Source of the DNA: Haloterrigena turkmenica DSM 5511
GTDB lineage: Archaea; Halobacteriota; Halobacteria; Halobacteriales; Natrialbaceae
Direction: 5' to 3'
Assembly (NCBI RefSeq): GCF_000025325.1
Contig: NC_013743.1
Coordinates: 62,001 to 126,000, forward strand
Length of the DNA stretch: 64,000 bases
A model generated the notes under the pieces. That model saw only the letters and a list, made by a program, of their open reading frames with translations, searched no databases and was not told the origin of the DNA. The translations under genes and the position numbers were made by a program. Positions 1-8,066 of the stretch are shown here, in pieces (within the stretch, counting starts at the first letter, position 1; every line of letters starts with the position of its first letter).

Positions 1-95
1 GGCACGACCGCGCCGAGGAACGCCGGCGCGACCGAAAGGCGTCGATGGTCGACCAACTCATCAGCGAACACCGCGCCGGCGACAACGAGGTCTGA
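1..95 (+). CDS. C-terminal tail of a gene cut by the window edge
   Basis: An open frame runs in from the left edge and ends at the TGA at 93-95, giving about 30 charged residues (ending GDNEV). It is rich in Arg, Asp and Glu and uses codons like the neighbouring genes. Too little is visible to assign a function. It converges on the next gene. Confidence 0.55.
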   Translation, partial: HDRAEERRRDRKASMVDQLISEHRAGDNEV

Positions 96-154
96 GGGTC
101 GTTCCAACCGATTCTTCCCGAATCGCGATCACCTGCGTCGAGACGGCCGACTCG

Positions 155-409
155 TCAGTCCGCCGACTCCACGGGTGACAGCACCTGCGGCACCTCCTCG
201 ATATCGACCTCGTCGGTCAGTTCCTCGGGCTGGTCGACCGGGCCGTTGACGAACAGCGCGTGTACGATAAACCCGAGCGCGACGAGCCCGAGGACGGCGA
301 TCGAGATCTCGAGCGCGATCGCCGTCGCGTAACCGATACCGGCGCCGAGACCGAGACTCGCGGCGATACACAGTAAGACGAGGTCGTAGTAGTGCAGCGA
401 GTATCCCAT
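155..409 (-). CDS. Small two-helix membrane protein, function unknown
   Basis: 84 residues starting MGYSLHYYDLV. Two hydrophobic segments (about residues 8-30 and 34-55) are followed by an acidic cytoplasmic-type tail rich in Glu and Asp. A TTG 27 nt upstream could extend the protein by nine residues, but the ATG at 407-409 precedes the hydrophobic core and looks like the conserved start of haloarchaeal relatives as I recall them. No catalytic motif is visible and I do not know its role. Confidence 0.75.
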   Translation of the reverse strand: MGYSLHYYDLVLLCIAASLGLGAGIGYATAIALEISIAVLGLVALGFIVHALFVNGPVDQPEELTDEVDIEEVPQVLSPVESAD

Positions 410-488
410 ATCGGAATACTGGCGGCGAAGCGACAAAACGCTTCGGAGCGCAGTCGCAGCGTCCGGTACCGATTCGCTCGCTCGCCGA

Positions 489-668
489 TCAGAACATCCC
501 GAAGTTCTGGAGCATTCCCGATATCAGGGACTTGATGACCAGCCCGAGACCCCCGACGATGAGCGCCATTCCGAGCGCGATCAACAGGTTTTGAGAGGCG
601 ATGAGGCCGATCCCGCCGAGCAAGATCAGGAGACCGACGATACCGAGCGCGTCGAGATTCTTCAGCAT
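489..668 (-). CDS. 59-residue glycine-rich membrane protein
   Basis: The protein starts MLKNLDALGI and consists of two back-to-back hydrophobic helices (about residues 8-25 and 28-48) with GG and GLG packing motifs and a short tail ending NFGMF. The longer frame upstream of the ATG at 666-668 is antisense noise. It resembles a small haloarchaeal family I believe is catalogued as DUF7470, but that name is from memory. Its function is unknown. Confidence 0.75.
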   Translation of the reverse strand: MLKNLDALGIVGLLILLGGIGLIASQNLLIALGMALIVGGLGLVIKSLISGMLQNFGMF

Positions 669-912
669 ACTCAGCACTGCCCAGCCGAGAGAAATAAACG
701 GCGTGGTTTTCCGGTTTCGGCTGGCGCTCCCGTCGATACACGGATCCCGACCGTCCTCCCACGGCCTCGGTGACTCGAACACCGACAGCGATCGTTCCGA
801 CTGGCTCGAGTGCGACCCTGACGATGGCCGACTTCGCCTCCCGCGACCGTCGCGGGTTTTCGCTTCGTACTTTCTATAAACGGTTAAACCGCTAGGCTCC
901 GAACGCTCGCCC

Positions 913-1203
913 ATGAGCGACGACGGTAACGGCGGTCGGAAGAACCTCCGGATGCCCGAGGACGACGAGGTCTTCGCGACCGTCACGGACATGCTCGGGG
1001 CGAATCGGGTGCAAGTACGCTGTGCCGACGGTCAGGAGCGCACCGCGCGCATTCCCGGCAAGATGCAAAAGCGCATTTGGATCCGCGAGGACGACGTCGT
1101 CCTCGTCGAACCCTGGGACTGGCAGGACGAGAAGGCCGACATCACCTGGCGCTACGAGAAGAGCGAGGCCGACCAGCTGCGCGACGAAGGCCATATTCAA
1201 TAA
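913..1203 (+). CDS. eif1A: Translation initiation factor aIF1A (eIF-1A)
   Basis: 96 residues, the normal length for archaeal aIF1A. The protein is one OB/S1-type fold that helps start-codon selection and subunit dissociation on the 30S ribosome. Diagnostic stretches are [20 protein letters not shown] near residue 14, [12 protein letters not shown] near residue 46, and the [18 protein letters not shown] strand near 60. The start ATG gives the expected short N-terminal tail. It stands alone, followed by a hairpin-rich non-coding stretch. Confidence 0.97.
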   Translation: MSDDGNGGRKNLRMPEDDEVFATVTDMLGANRVQVRCADGQERTARIPGKMQKRIWIREDDVVLVEPWDWQDEKADITWRYEKSEADQLRDEGHIQ

Positions 1204-1629
1204 CCAATCTTTTGCTCTCTCGTGACTGAGCGGATCTTCGATTCGCGAGGTCCGCGAGACCGGAGGTCTCGCTTGATGACGAAAGACGCTTCGCGCTCTT
1301 TTGGACTGGGCGATTCCTTCGGAATCGCTTGCAGTCGGCGCTTCGCGCCGACGACCTCGCGGAGCTTCGCTCCGCTCAGCTTTGATGAAACGCACTCTTC
1401 CTTCCCCTTCATTCACTGCGTTCATTCCGGGTCAGTCGTCGGCCCGCGAGCGCCGGTGGCGCTCGCGGTGAACGGCGTCACTCGGGTTTTCAAACCGCTC
1501 GCTCGCCGACAGTACGGGTGAGCTAGGTTCAGCCACAGAAAACACGTCCTCGAGAGCGTCCACTCAAGCAGCCCCGGCGACCAATCGCTTCGACTGACTG
1601 TCAGTCGACACAGAAGACTTATTTCGCCC
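1204..1629. repeat. Hairpin-rich non-coding region after aIF1A
   Basis: No credible gene. The stretch is built of perfect inverted repeats: 1334-1352 (7-bp stems, loop CTTCG), 1359-1375 (GCGGAGC/GCTCCGC) and 1445-1467 (10-bp stems around GGT). A TTTGATGAAA motif near 1380 also occurs, in degenerate form, in the repeat at 10021-10180. The composition matches the other gene-3'-end repeats in this window. I could not find a second copy of the aIF1A 3' end here. Confidence 0.6.
1616..1626 (+). promoter_or_regulatory. TATA-like box of the subtilase gene
   Basis: GACTTATTTCG is centred about 27 nt before the ATG at 1648, the spacing expected for a leaderless haloarchaeal transcript. This supports the 1648 start over the TTG at 1630. 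Confidence 0.4.
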
Positions 1630-1647
1630 TTGTACATCCTCCCGGGC

Positions 1648-2997
1648 ATGAAACTCAGTCGGCGGCGGTTACTCGGCGGTATCGGGGCCGGCGCCGCGGC
1701 CGGGCTGCTCGGAGTGCCGGCGTCGGCGGCGGAATCCAGCATCGGTACCGACACCGAGCGGGTGTTCGTGCACCCGCAGACGAGCGTGCTCGACGGGCTC
1801 GGCGAACTGCTCGACGTGGTCGAGGCCGTCGGCGGAACCACGGTCCTCGAGTACGACAACTTCGAGTTCGTGGTCGCAGAGGTGCCGTCGACCGGACTGG
1901 ACGAACTGCGTCAGGATCGCCGCGTGGCGACCGTCGAAGAGGACGACGAGACGGGGATTCCCGGGGACTGGTCGCCGTCCCTGTCGGACATCTTCGGTTC
2001 TCCCGGCGGCTCGGACTGTTCCTCCCATCCCGACCAGCGACCGTCCTGGGGGGTGGAACGCATCGGCGCCCACGACGTCGACTCGTCCGGATCGGACGTC
2101 GACGTGGGGATTCTGGACACGGGAATCCAGTCGGACCACTGCAGTCTCTCGGTCGCCGGCGGGCGGAATTTCACCGCTGACGGGACGGCCGGCGACTACG
2201 AGGACCGCCACGGCCACGGGACCCACGTCGCCGGGATCGCCGGTGCCGACGACAACGACCGCGGCGTCGTCGGCGTCGCTCCCGAGGCGAATCTGTACGC
2301 CGTGAAGGTACTCGACGACGACGGCTCCGGTCGATACAGCGAGCTGATCGCCGGGATCGACTGGTGTATGTCCAACGACGTCGAGATCATCTCGATGAGT
2401 CTCGGCGGCGAGGCCGAGAGTTCCACGCTCGCCGGGGCGATCGAAGACGCTCACTCGGCGGGCCATCTCCTGCTCTGTGCGGCCGGGAACGAAGGGAACG
2501 ACGGGAGCGACTCGTGTGCCGCGGAGACGATGACCTACCCGGCGACCCACGAGGACGTCGTCGCGGTGACCGCGATGGACGAGAACGATCGGCTGGCGTC
2601 CTACAGCAGCGTCGGCTCGGCCGTCGACCTGCTGGCGCCGGGGACGAACGTCACCTCGAGCACCGTCGACAACGAGTACGCCGAGGCGAGCGGCACGAGT
2701 ATGGCGTGCCCGTTCGTCGCCGGCGTCGCGGCGCTGGTCTGGGAAACCCGCGAGGAGGACGGCCCGGGACCGAACGGCCCGGTCCGAGAGATCCTCGGTG
2801 AGACGGCGGAGACGGTGCTCGGAACCTGCGCGGAAGGCGACGGGCTCGTGAACGCCCCGTCGGCGCTCGGCGACGAGCGCGCGGCCGAGGGATCGGACTG
2901 GAGCAGCGGTCCCGTCGGCGGTCTCCGGTCGCTCCTCGAGCGATTCGTGGATCTGATTGTGGGCTTCTTCGAGTGGCTCTGGAGTCTCGTTTCGTAG
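1648..2997 (+). CDS. Tat-exported subtilisin-like serine protease (halolysin type, S8)
   Basis: 449 residues. A Tat signal (SRRRLLGG at 4-11) leads into an inhibitor-I9-like propeptide (about 35-100) and then the S8 catalytic domain. The triad is Asp157 (ILDTG), His190 (HGHGTHVAG) and Ser351 (SGTSMACP), and Asn281 (AAGNEG) forms the oxyanion hole. Six or more cysteines in the catalytic part could form disulfides. Instead of the C-terminal extension common in halolysins, the protein ends in an amphipathic or hydrophobic helix (VDLIVGFFEWLWSLVS), which suggests membrane association. The start is set by the Tat signal and TATA spacing. It probably acts outside the cell. Confidence 0.93.
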   Translation: MKLSRRRLLGGIGAGAAAGLLGVPASAAESSIGTDTERVFVHPQTSVLDGLGELLDVVEAVGGTTVLEYDNFEFVVAEVPSTGLDELRQDRRVATVEEDDETGIPGDWSPSLSDIFGSPGGSDCSSHPDQRPSWGVERIGAHDVDSSGSDVDVGILDTGIQSDHCSLSVAGGRNFTADGTAGDYEDRHGHGTHVAGIAGADDNDRGVVGVAPEANLYAVKVLDDDGSGRYSELIAGIDWCMSNDVEIISMSLGGEAESSTLAGAIEDAHSAGHLLLCAAGNEGNDGSDSCAAETMTYPATHEDVVAVTAMDENDRLASYSSVGSAVDLLAPGTNVTSSTVDNEYAEASGTSMACPFVAGVAALVWETREEDGPGPNGPVREILGETAETVLGTCAEGDGLVNAPSALGDERAAEGSDWSSGPVGGLRSLLERFVDLIVGFFEWLWSLVS

Positions 2998-3091
2998 CCG
3001 CGACCCGAATCTTCGTAACTGCGACGGAATCCTCGGAGAACAGTGAGCGCGGGTCCGGTCCGACCGATTCGCTCGAGGCGTCGAACGCCGG

Positions 3092-3160
3092 CTACAGTCC
3101 GGCGACGTCTTCGATGGCGTCGGTCAGTTCCGTAATCGACTCGAGGTCGTGTTCGCCCAC
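3092..3160 (-). pseudogene. Displaced second copy of the aminotransferase gene 3' end
   Basis: Read on the minus strand these 69 nt encode 22 codons plus a TAG stop, ending EHDLESITELTDAIEDVAGL. They align codon for codon with the real end of the aminotransferase gene at 3379-3447 (ending ...DVADL plus TAA). I count 57 of 69 identical bases, and most differences are at third codon positions. About 218 nt of hairpin-rich sequence separates the copies. Nothing upstream of the fragment is coding. Confidence 0.85.
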
Positions 3161-3378
3161 GTAGACCCACCTTTTGCGCTACGGGCTGGCGACGCCAGTC
3201 CTCGGCAAAAGCTGGACCAAAAGCACTCCTCACTCCCTCGGCTCGCGGCGCGTTGCGCCGCGAGCCAGTCGTTCGTCGGCCCGCTCACTCACTGGCTCAC
3301 GGCTTCGCCGTTCGCCTATTCGCGGCGCGTCGCGCCGCGCAACCGTTCGTTCGCGGTGAAAACACTACGAGCGTCAGC
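3161..3378 (-). repeat. Insert-like element between two copies of a gene 3' end (family A)
   Basis: About 218 nt lies directly after the aminotransferase stop, in that gene's orientation. It holds palindromic blocks, such as the facing GGCTCGCGGCGCGTTGCGCC arms near 3238-3262 and a GGCTGGCGACGCCAGTCC hairpin near 3184-3201. Border motifs are ACCCACCTTTT (3165-3175) and TGGACCAAAAGC (3213-3224). The same motifs occur, similarly spaced, in the element after ileS (36533-36660). No open frame, transposase or direct target duplication other than the gene-end copy is visible. Confidence 0.7.
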
Positions 3379-4491
3379 TTAGAGATCCGCGACGTCCTCG
3401 ATGGCGTCAGTTAGCTCCTTGATCGACTCGAGGTCGTGTTCGCCCATGTGGCCGATGCGGAACGTCTGCTCACCGAGCTGCGAGCCGTAGCCGTTCGAGA
3501 AGACGAAGTCGTACTCCTCCGAGACGGCGTCGATGGTCGCGGCGACGTCGATGTCCCGGGTGTTCTCGATGCAGCTCACCGTCTGGGACTCGTAGCCCTC
3601 CTCGGGGAACATATCGAAGTGCTCGCGGGCCCACTCGCGGGTGTACTCGGCCATTTCACGGTGGCGCTCGTCCCGAGCCTCGTGGCCCTCCTCGAGCATG
3701 TACTTCATCTGCTTGCGGTAGGCGAGCATGACCGGGATGGCGGGCGTGGAGTGAGTCTGGCCCTTCCGGTCGTAGTAGTCCAGCGAGCGCTGGAAGCCCC
3801 CGTACCACGACGCGGAGTCGCTCTCGAGTTCGCGCTCGTAGGCGTCGTCGCTGACGACACAGACCGCTAAGCCGGGGGGCATCGCGAAGGCCTTCTGGAC
3901 CGACGTGAAGATGACGTCGATGTCGTGGTCGTCGATCTCGACGAGGTCGCCGCCCAGCGCGGAGACGGCGTCGACGACGAAGTAGGTGTCCTCGAACTCG
4001 GCGACGACGTCGCCGATCTCCTCGATGGGGTTGCGGACGCCCGTCGAGGACTCGTTCATCACGCAGGTGACGACGTCGTACTCGGTGTCGCTCTCCTCGA
4101 GGCGCTCGCGCACGTCCTCGGGTTTGACCGCCTGTCCCCACTCGTACTCGAGGGTGTCGACGGACTTGCCGAGGCGTTCTGCGACGTTGGCCTGCCGTTC
4201 GCTGAAGCTGCCGCAGGTCGTGACGAGGACGTTCTCGTCGACGAGATTCAGAATCGAACTCTCCATGAACTCGGTGCCCGAGCCGGTGAGGATGATGACC
4301 TCGTTGTCGGTGCCGAGGAACTCCTTCGTGTCCTCGACGATGGTCGTGTAGAGGTCGGTCATCCGGTCCATCCGGTGGCCGAACATCGGCTGGCTCATCT
4401 CCTCGATGACGTCCTCGCGCACCTCGGTCGGGCCCGGGATGTACAGCGTCTTGTCGGGGTAGTCGTCCTTGTATTCGCGTTTCTCGGTCAC
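3379..4491 (-). CDS. PLP-dependent class V aminotransferase (alanine-glyoxylate / serine-pyruvate type)
   Basis: 370 residues, with the normal family length. Fold-type I features are PGPTEV at 19-24, the cofactor-binding SGTEFME near 71, the Asp of FVVDAVSALGG (D174), and the Schiff-base lysine K200 in SVQKAFAMPPG. Family members move amino groups between alanine or serine and glyoxylate or pyruvate. With SerA and SerB also in this window, a role in serine synthesis is possible but unproven. The start is GTG (4489-4491), and a second in-frame GTG at 4498-4500 adds three residues. Its 3' end is duplicated downstream (3092-3160). Confidence 0.9.
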   Translation of the reverse strand: MTEKREYKDDYPDKTLYIPGPTEVREDVIEEMSQPMFGHRMDRMTDLYTTIVEDTKEFLGTDNEVIILTGSGTEFMESSILNLVDENVLVTTCGSFSERQANVAERLGKSVDTLEYEWGQAVKPEDVRERLEESDTEYDVVTCVMNESSTGVRNPIEEIGDVVAEFEDTYFVVDAVSALGGDLVEIDDHDIDVIFTSVQKAFAMPPGLAVCVVSDDAYERELESDSASWYGGFQRSLDYYDRKGQTHSTPAIPVMLAYRKQMKYMLEEGHEARDERHREMAEYTREWAREHFDMFPEEGYESQTVSCIENTRDIDVAATIDAVSEEYDFVFSNGYGSQLGEQTFRIGHMGEHDLESIKELTDAIEDVADL

Positions 4492-4694
4492 GGAAGTCAC
4501 CTGATACGGTCCACTGCGTCGTGCGGTGGTATGGTACTTTTGATGCCAACCGGAAAGAGGGCAGCTGATCGGCGGCTGTCCGCGGGAGGCCCGTCTCGAA
4601 CCGCGGCGACCGATCGCGCGACGGTCGAGCACGGACGGCGCCGATCAGAAACTGGCTCAGTTCCCGGTCTCGAGGCCGACGGTTTCGCGCAGCG

Positions 4695-5651
4695 TTACTC
4701 CGGCGTCGCCCCTTCGATCCGGATCTCACCTTGCATCGTGTTCTGATGTGGCTCACAGGCGTAGACGGCCATCTCCGCGCTGGCCTCGAACGTGAGGAAC
4801 TGATCGCTGGGCTCTTCCTCGCTAGTCAACTCCGTCGAGAGGCCGTCAACGACTTCGTTGTCGTCGTTTCGAATCTCGATATTGTGCACGGTGCCGTCGC
4901 CCTCGGTCCAGCCGAGTTCGTACGATTCGCCGTCCTCGAGGACGAACGTCGGATTCGGCAGGCCCTCGACGGACGCCGGTGTGATCCCTTCCCACTCGAT
5001 GGTTTGTGCGCGGAACTCGACTCGCGTCCCCGGCTCGATCCGGACCTCCTGACCCGCCGCCGACCCCTCGTCGTCGGACTCGTCCGACCCGCGGTCGACG
5101 GGCGTCTCAATGACGATGTCGCCGCGCATCGTGCTCTCGTGGGGGGTGCACACGTAGGCGGCCATCTCCTCGGTGGCCTCGAACTCGAGCCACTGCTCCT
5201 CGCCGGGCTCCTGGGTCACGGGCGTCGAGAGATCGTCGATGACATCGTCGCGGGCGTCGCGGATTTCGATGTTGTGTCCGAGGCCGTCACCCTCCATCCA
5301 GCCGAGGCGGTACGTTCGGCCCGCCTCGAGCGGGAGGGTCGGGTTCACGTCGCCCTCGATTCCGGCCGGCTCGAGGGCCCGCCAGCCGTCGAGTTCGCCG
5401 CGAAGTTCGATCTCGAGCGGCGCCGCTTCCGCATCGTCGTCGGCCGCCTCGTCACCGTTAGACTGTCCCTCGTCGTCGGTCTCGTCCGGCTCCGATCCCT
5501 GCTCGTCGGACGGTTGCGAGTCCGCGTCGGAGGAGTCGTCCGGATCGTCGACGCTGCTCTCGTCGATACAGCCGGCGAGTGCGGCGGTCGCTGTCGCGAG
5601 CCCGGCGGCTCGAACCACGGTCCGGCGAGTCAGCCGGTCGGAATTGGACAT
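4695..5651 (-). CDS. Halocyanin-like lipoprotein with two blue-copper (cupredoxin) domains
   Basis: 318 residues. A Tat signal (RLTRRTVV) and lipobox LAGC (Cys28) anchor it outside the membrane, followed by an acidic linker (about 30-78). Domain 1 (about 78-185) has the ligand set H126, C168, H171, M175. Domain 2 (about 200-312) has H256, C299, H302, M306. Both use the CxxHxxxM loop of type-1 copper sites, so both can probably bind copper and carry electrons at the cell surface. The next gene is a one-domain paralogue, pointing to domain duplication. The ATG is placed by the signal peptide and by a TATA box at 5669-5679. Confidence 0.88.
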   Translation of the reverse strand: MSNSDRLTRRTVVRAAGLATATAALAGCIDESSVDDPDDSSDADSQPSDEQGSEPDETDDEGQSNGDEAADDDAEAAPLEIELRGELDGWRALEPAGIEGDVNPTLPLEAGRTYRLGWMEGDGLGHNIEIRDARDDVIDDLSTPVTQEPGEEQWLEFEATEEMAAYVCTPHESTMRGDIVIETPVDRGSDESDDEGSAAGQEVRIEPGTRVEFRAQTIEWEGITPASVEGLPNPTFVLEDGESYELGWTEGDGTVHNIEIRNDDNEVVDGLSTELTSEEEPSDQFLTFEASAEMAVYACEPHQNTMQGEIRIEGATPE

Positions 5652-5668
5652 ATTCTCACTACTGTCAC

Positions 5669-5679
5669 GCGATAAAAAG
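5669..5679 (-). promoter_or_regulatory. TATA box of the two-domain halocyanin gene
   Basis: On the minus strand this reads CTTTTTATCGC, centred about 23-25 nt before the ATG at 5651. That fits a leaderless or nearly leaderless transcript. Confidence 0.45.
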
Positions 5680-5867
5680 TTCTTCCTATCGATCAGGTTG
5701 CGTACGTCGTTCCGGTCGTCCGCGCGGCGTCGCCGCACTGCTTGCGTTTCGATCGAGACGGAAGTCACTCGTCGTCGAAAAACCGCAAAACGAGGGAATC
5801 GGGACGGACAAATCGGGAGAAAGCGCGATTCCGTTCGGCGTCGAACTACGACGAACGCCGTCCGTCG

Positions 5868-6452
5868 TTACTCTTCGGACTCGTTGCCGGATTCGTTGCC
5901 CTCGGACATGTTGCCTTCGGACTCGTTGCCGGATTCGTTGCCCTCGGACTCGTTACCGTTGCCACCGCCGTTGCTGCCTTCGACCTGCAGCTCGCCGACC
6001 ATGTTCGACGAGTGGGGCTTGCAGACGTACTCAGTCATCTCACTACTGGCGGTGAACTCGAGCATCTGATCGCTGGGCTCCTCCTCGTCGGTCTGCTCGG
6101 TCGCGAGATCGTTGACGACCTCGCCGCTGTCGTCTCGAATCTCGATGTTGTGTCCGGAGCCGTCGCCCTGCGTCCAGCCGATCTCGTACGTTTCGCCGGC
6201 CTGGAGGATGAGCGTCGGGTTCGACTCGCCCTCGATGTCGCTCGGGGCGATACCGGTCCACTCGGTCGTGGCGGCTTCGAGTTCGACCGTCGTATCGGGC
6301 TCGATCTCGTACCCGTCGCTGCTGCCGTTTCCGTTGCCGTTCTCGTCGCCGTTGCCGCTGCCGCCGCCACAGCCGGCAACCATCGTGGCCGCTGCCGTCG
6401 CGCCTGTAAGCTTCAACGCCGTCCGCCGTGAGATTGGGTTATCTCGTGCCAT
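5868..6452 (-). CDS. Halocyanin-like lipoprotein, single blue-copper domain
   Basis: 194 residues. It has a Tat motif SRRTALKL, lipobox VAGC (Cys28), a Gly/Asn/Glu linker, and one cupredoxin domain (about 48-158) with ligands H101, C144, H147 and M151. The C terminus (about 161-194) is low-complexity Gly/Asn/Glu/Ser built from repeated ESEGN/ESGN units. It is a close paralogue of the two-domain gene downstream, and the two are separated by 216 nt with the downstream gene carrying its own TATA box. It probably carries electrons at the outer membrane face. ATG 6450-6452 is preferred over the adjacent GTG. Confidence 0.88.
   Translation of the reverse strand: MARDNPISRRTALKLTGATAAATMVAGCGGGSGNGDENGNGNGSSDGYEIEPDTTVELEAATTEWTGIAPSDIEGESNPTLILQAGETYEIGWTQGDGSGHNIEIRDDSGEVVNDLATEQTDEEEPSDQMLEFTASSEMTEYVCKPHSSNMVGELQVEGSNGGGNGNESEGNESGNESEGNMSEGNESGNESEE
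5872..5955. repeat. Tandem codon repeats in the halocyanin tail
   Basis: Near-identical units containing GTTGCCGGATTCGTTGCCCT recur here, encoding the ESEGN/ESGNESEGN tail. Such a tract could vary in length by slippage. It is inside the coding frame and is not a CRISPR array. Confidence 0.7.
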
Positions 6453-6473
6453 CACTACGGGATTAGGATTGAG

Positions 6474-6484
6474 TACATAAAAAT
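6474..6484 (-). promoter_or_regulatory. TATA box of the one-domain halocyanin gene
   Basis: The minus strand reads ATTTTTATGTA, centred about 27 nt before the ATG at 6452. This is leaderless-type spacing and supports that start. Confidence 0.5.
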
Positions 6485-6717
6485 TGATACCCTCTATCGT
6501 GACACTGTCATGTGTTCACACACCATCCAGCGTGCTGGTAAGTTCCCGTGATAAGACAGTCCGAGACGACTCGAGAGCGCCTCACGGACCGTTATAGCAC
6601 TCGATGACTGCTCGAGTGTAGTCGAGCTACGAACCGTCTTTCTCAGCTGTATTATATCGTTTCTGACAACGAGGGCGATCGAATTGTGCAATTCGTCGCA
6701 GTTGGTGAGAGAGCAGC

Positions 6718-7950
6718 TCAGAGCGATCCACGATCTTCGGTTGCGAACTCGTCGCCGCGCCCGATCGACAGGCGCAGGAACACCGGTACGGCCAGCAGCG
6801 CGATGGCGATCTCGAGGCCGCCGACGGCGAGGAACGCGAGGCCGTAGCCGTAGTCGCCGGCGACGGTGCCGCCGACCAGGAAGCCGCCGAGGAAGCCGAG
6901 GCTACCGGCGACGTTGAAGCCGGCCATCGCGAGGCCGCGCTCGCTCTCGGCGGCGATGTCGGTGACCAGCGCCATCGTCGCCGGCGAGACCAGCGCGCCG
7001 AGGACGCCGACGCCGACCATGCCGATCGCCGCTGTCGCGACCGACGGCGCGGCCCCGACCGCGAGGATCCCGACGCCGTAACACACCGAGCCGACGACGA
7101 TCGGTATCGTTCGGCCGATTCGATCCGAGAGCGCCCCCATCGGGTACTGCAACAGCGCGAAGGGGGCGAAAAAGCACGCCAGCAACAGCCCGGTCACGGC
7201 GGGTCCGACGCCGAAGGCGTCCTGAAAGTAGAGCGTGCCGACGAGCGCGAAGAAGCCAGCCGTCATTCGGTCGATGAAGCCGAAGGCGAAGGGGATCGAC
7301 AGCGCCGGTCGCTTCCGAACGCCCTCGAGGAGCGCGCGAACGGCCCGCCGGCTGTCGGGCGAGCGGTCCGGGACCCGCGTGACGAGCAGGCCGACGACCA
7401 CGAGCAACCCGGCGGCCCCGAGCAGCGGCGCGAGCGGGTTCACTTCGGAGAGTTGGCCGCCGATCGGGGCGCCGAGCGCGGCGCCGAGACCGATGGCGAT
7501 CCCCGCCGCGCCCATGTTCCGGCCGTGGCCGCCCTCGAGGTCCATCAGCATGGTCATCGTCAGCGAGAACGCGCCGATGGTCATCGCGCCCTGCACGAAC
7601 CGCATGACGAGGACGCCCTCGAACGGGATCGATCCGATCGCGGGAACGGCGGCGAGGGCGGCGTAGCTGGCGGCGCCGGCGAGCGCCCCGGCGACGATGA
7701 AGGGCGTGCGACGCCCCGTGATATCGCTCGCGGCGCCCCAGACGCCGACGAAGGCGACATAGCCCGCGAACTCTGCGACGAGGAACCACATGCTGGCGTC
7801 GAGGTCGGTCGCCGCGAACGCCGATGTCGCCGCGTCGGCCCCGAGCGCGTCCACGAGAGTCGACACGCCCGGATAGAGCAACAGCTGGGAGAACAGCACG
7901 GCGAAGACGACGGCCGCGAGCACGATCCGGTCTCGGTCGCTCGAGTGCAC
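6718..7950 (-). CDS. Major facilitator superfamily permease
   Basis: 410 residues with about 12 hydrophobic helices in two halves joined by a short charged loop (RVPDRSPDSRRAVRALL, about 195-215). MFS signature loops are visible: GAASDITGRRTPF after helix 2 and its second-half echo GALSDRIGRTIPI near residue 275. The AESERG loop near the last third recalls drug- and sugar-efflux members. The substrate cannot be read from sequence. It is divergent from the lipoprotein gene at 8067 and sits alone. Confidence 0.9.
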   Translation of the reverse strand: MHSSDRDRIVLAAVVFAVLFSQLLLYPGVSTLVDALGADAATSAFAATDLDASMWFLVAEFAGYVAFVGVWGAASDITGRRTPFIVAGALAGAASYAALAAVPAIGSIPFEGVLVMRFVQGAMTIGAFSLTMTMLMDLEGGHGRNMGAAGIAIGLGAALGAPIGGQLSEVNPLAPLLGAAGLLVVVGLLVTRVPDRSPDSRRAVRALLEGVRKRPALSIPFAFGFIDRMTAGFFALVGTLYFQDAFGVGPAVTGLLLACFFAPFALLQYPMGALSDRIGRTIPIVVGSVCYGVGILAVGAAPSVATAAIGMVGVGVLGALVSPATMALVTDIAAESERGLAMAGFNVAGSLGFLGGFLVGGTVAGDYGYGLAFLAVGGLEIAIALLAVPVFLRLSIGRGDEFATEDRGSL

Positions 7951-8066
7951 GTCTCTCCCTTCTCACCGCTGGCTATCAAGAGCGTCGGTCTCGATCCGCG
8001 GTGTCGGGATAAGAGCTGACTCAGTGAACCGATGCGCTTTCGTCCTCCGGCGACCTGTCTTCTTCG

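Noticed and set aside
5872-5955. Short regular repeats suggesting a CRISPR array
   Set aside because: The units are contiguous without spacers and lie inside the halocyanin coding tail.
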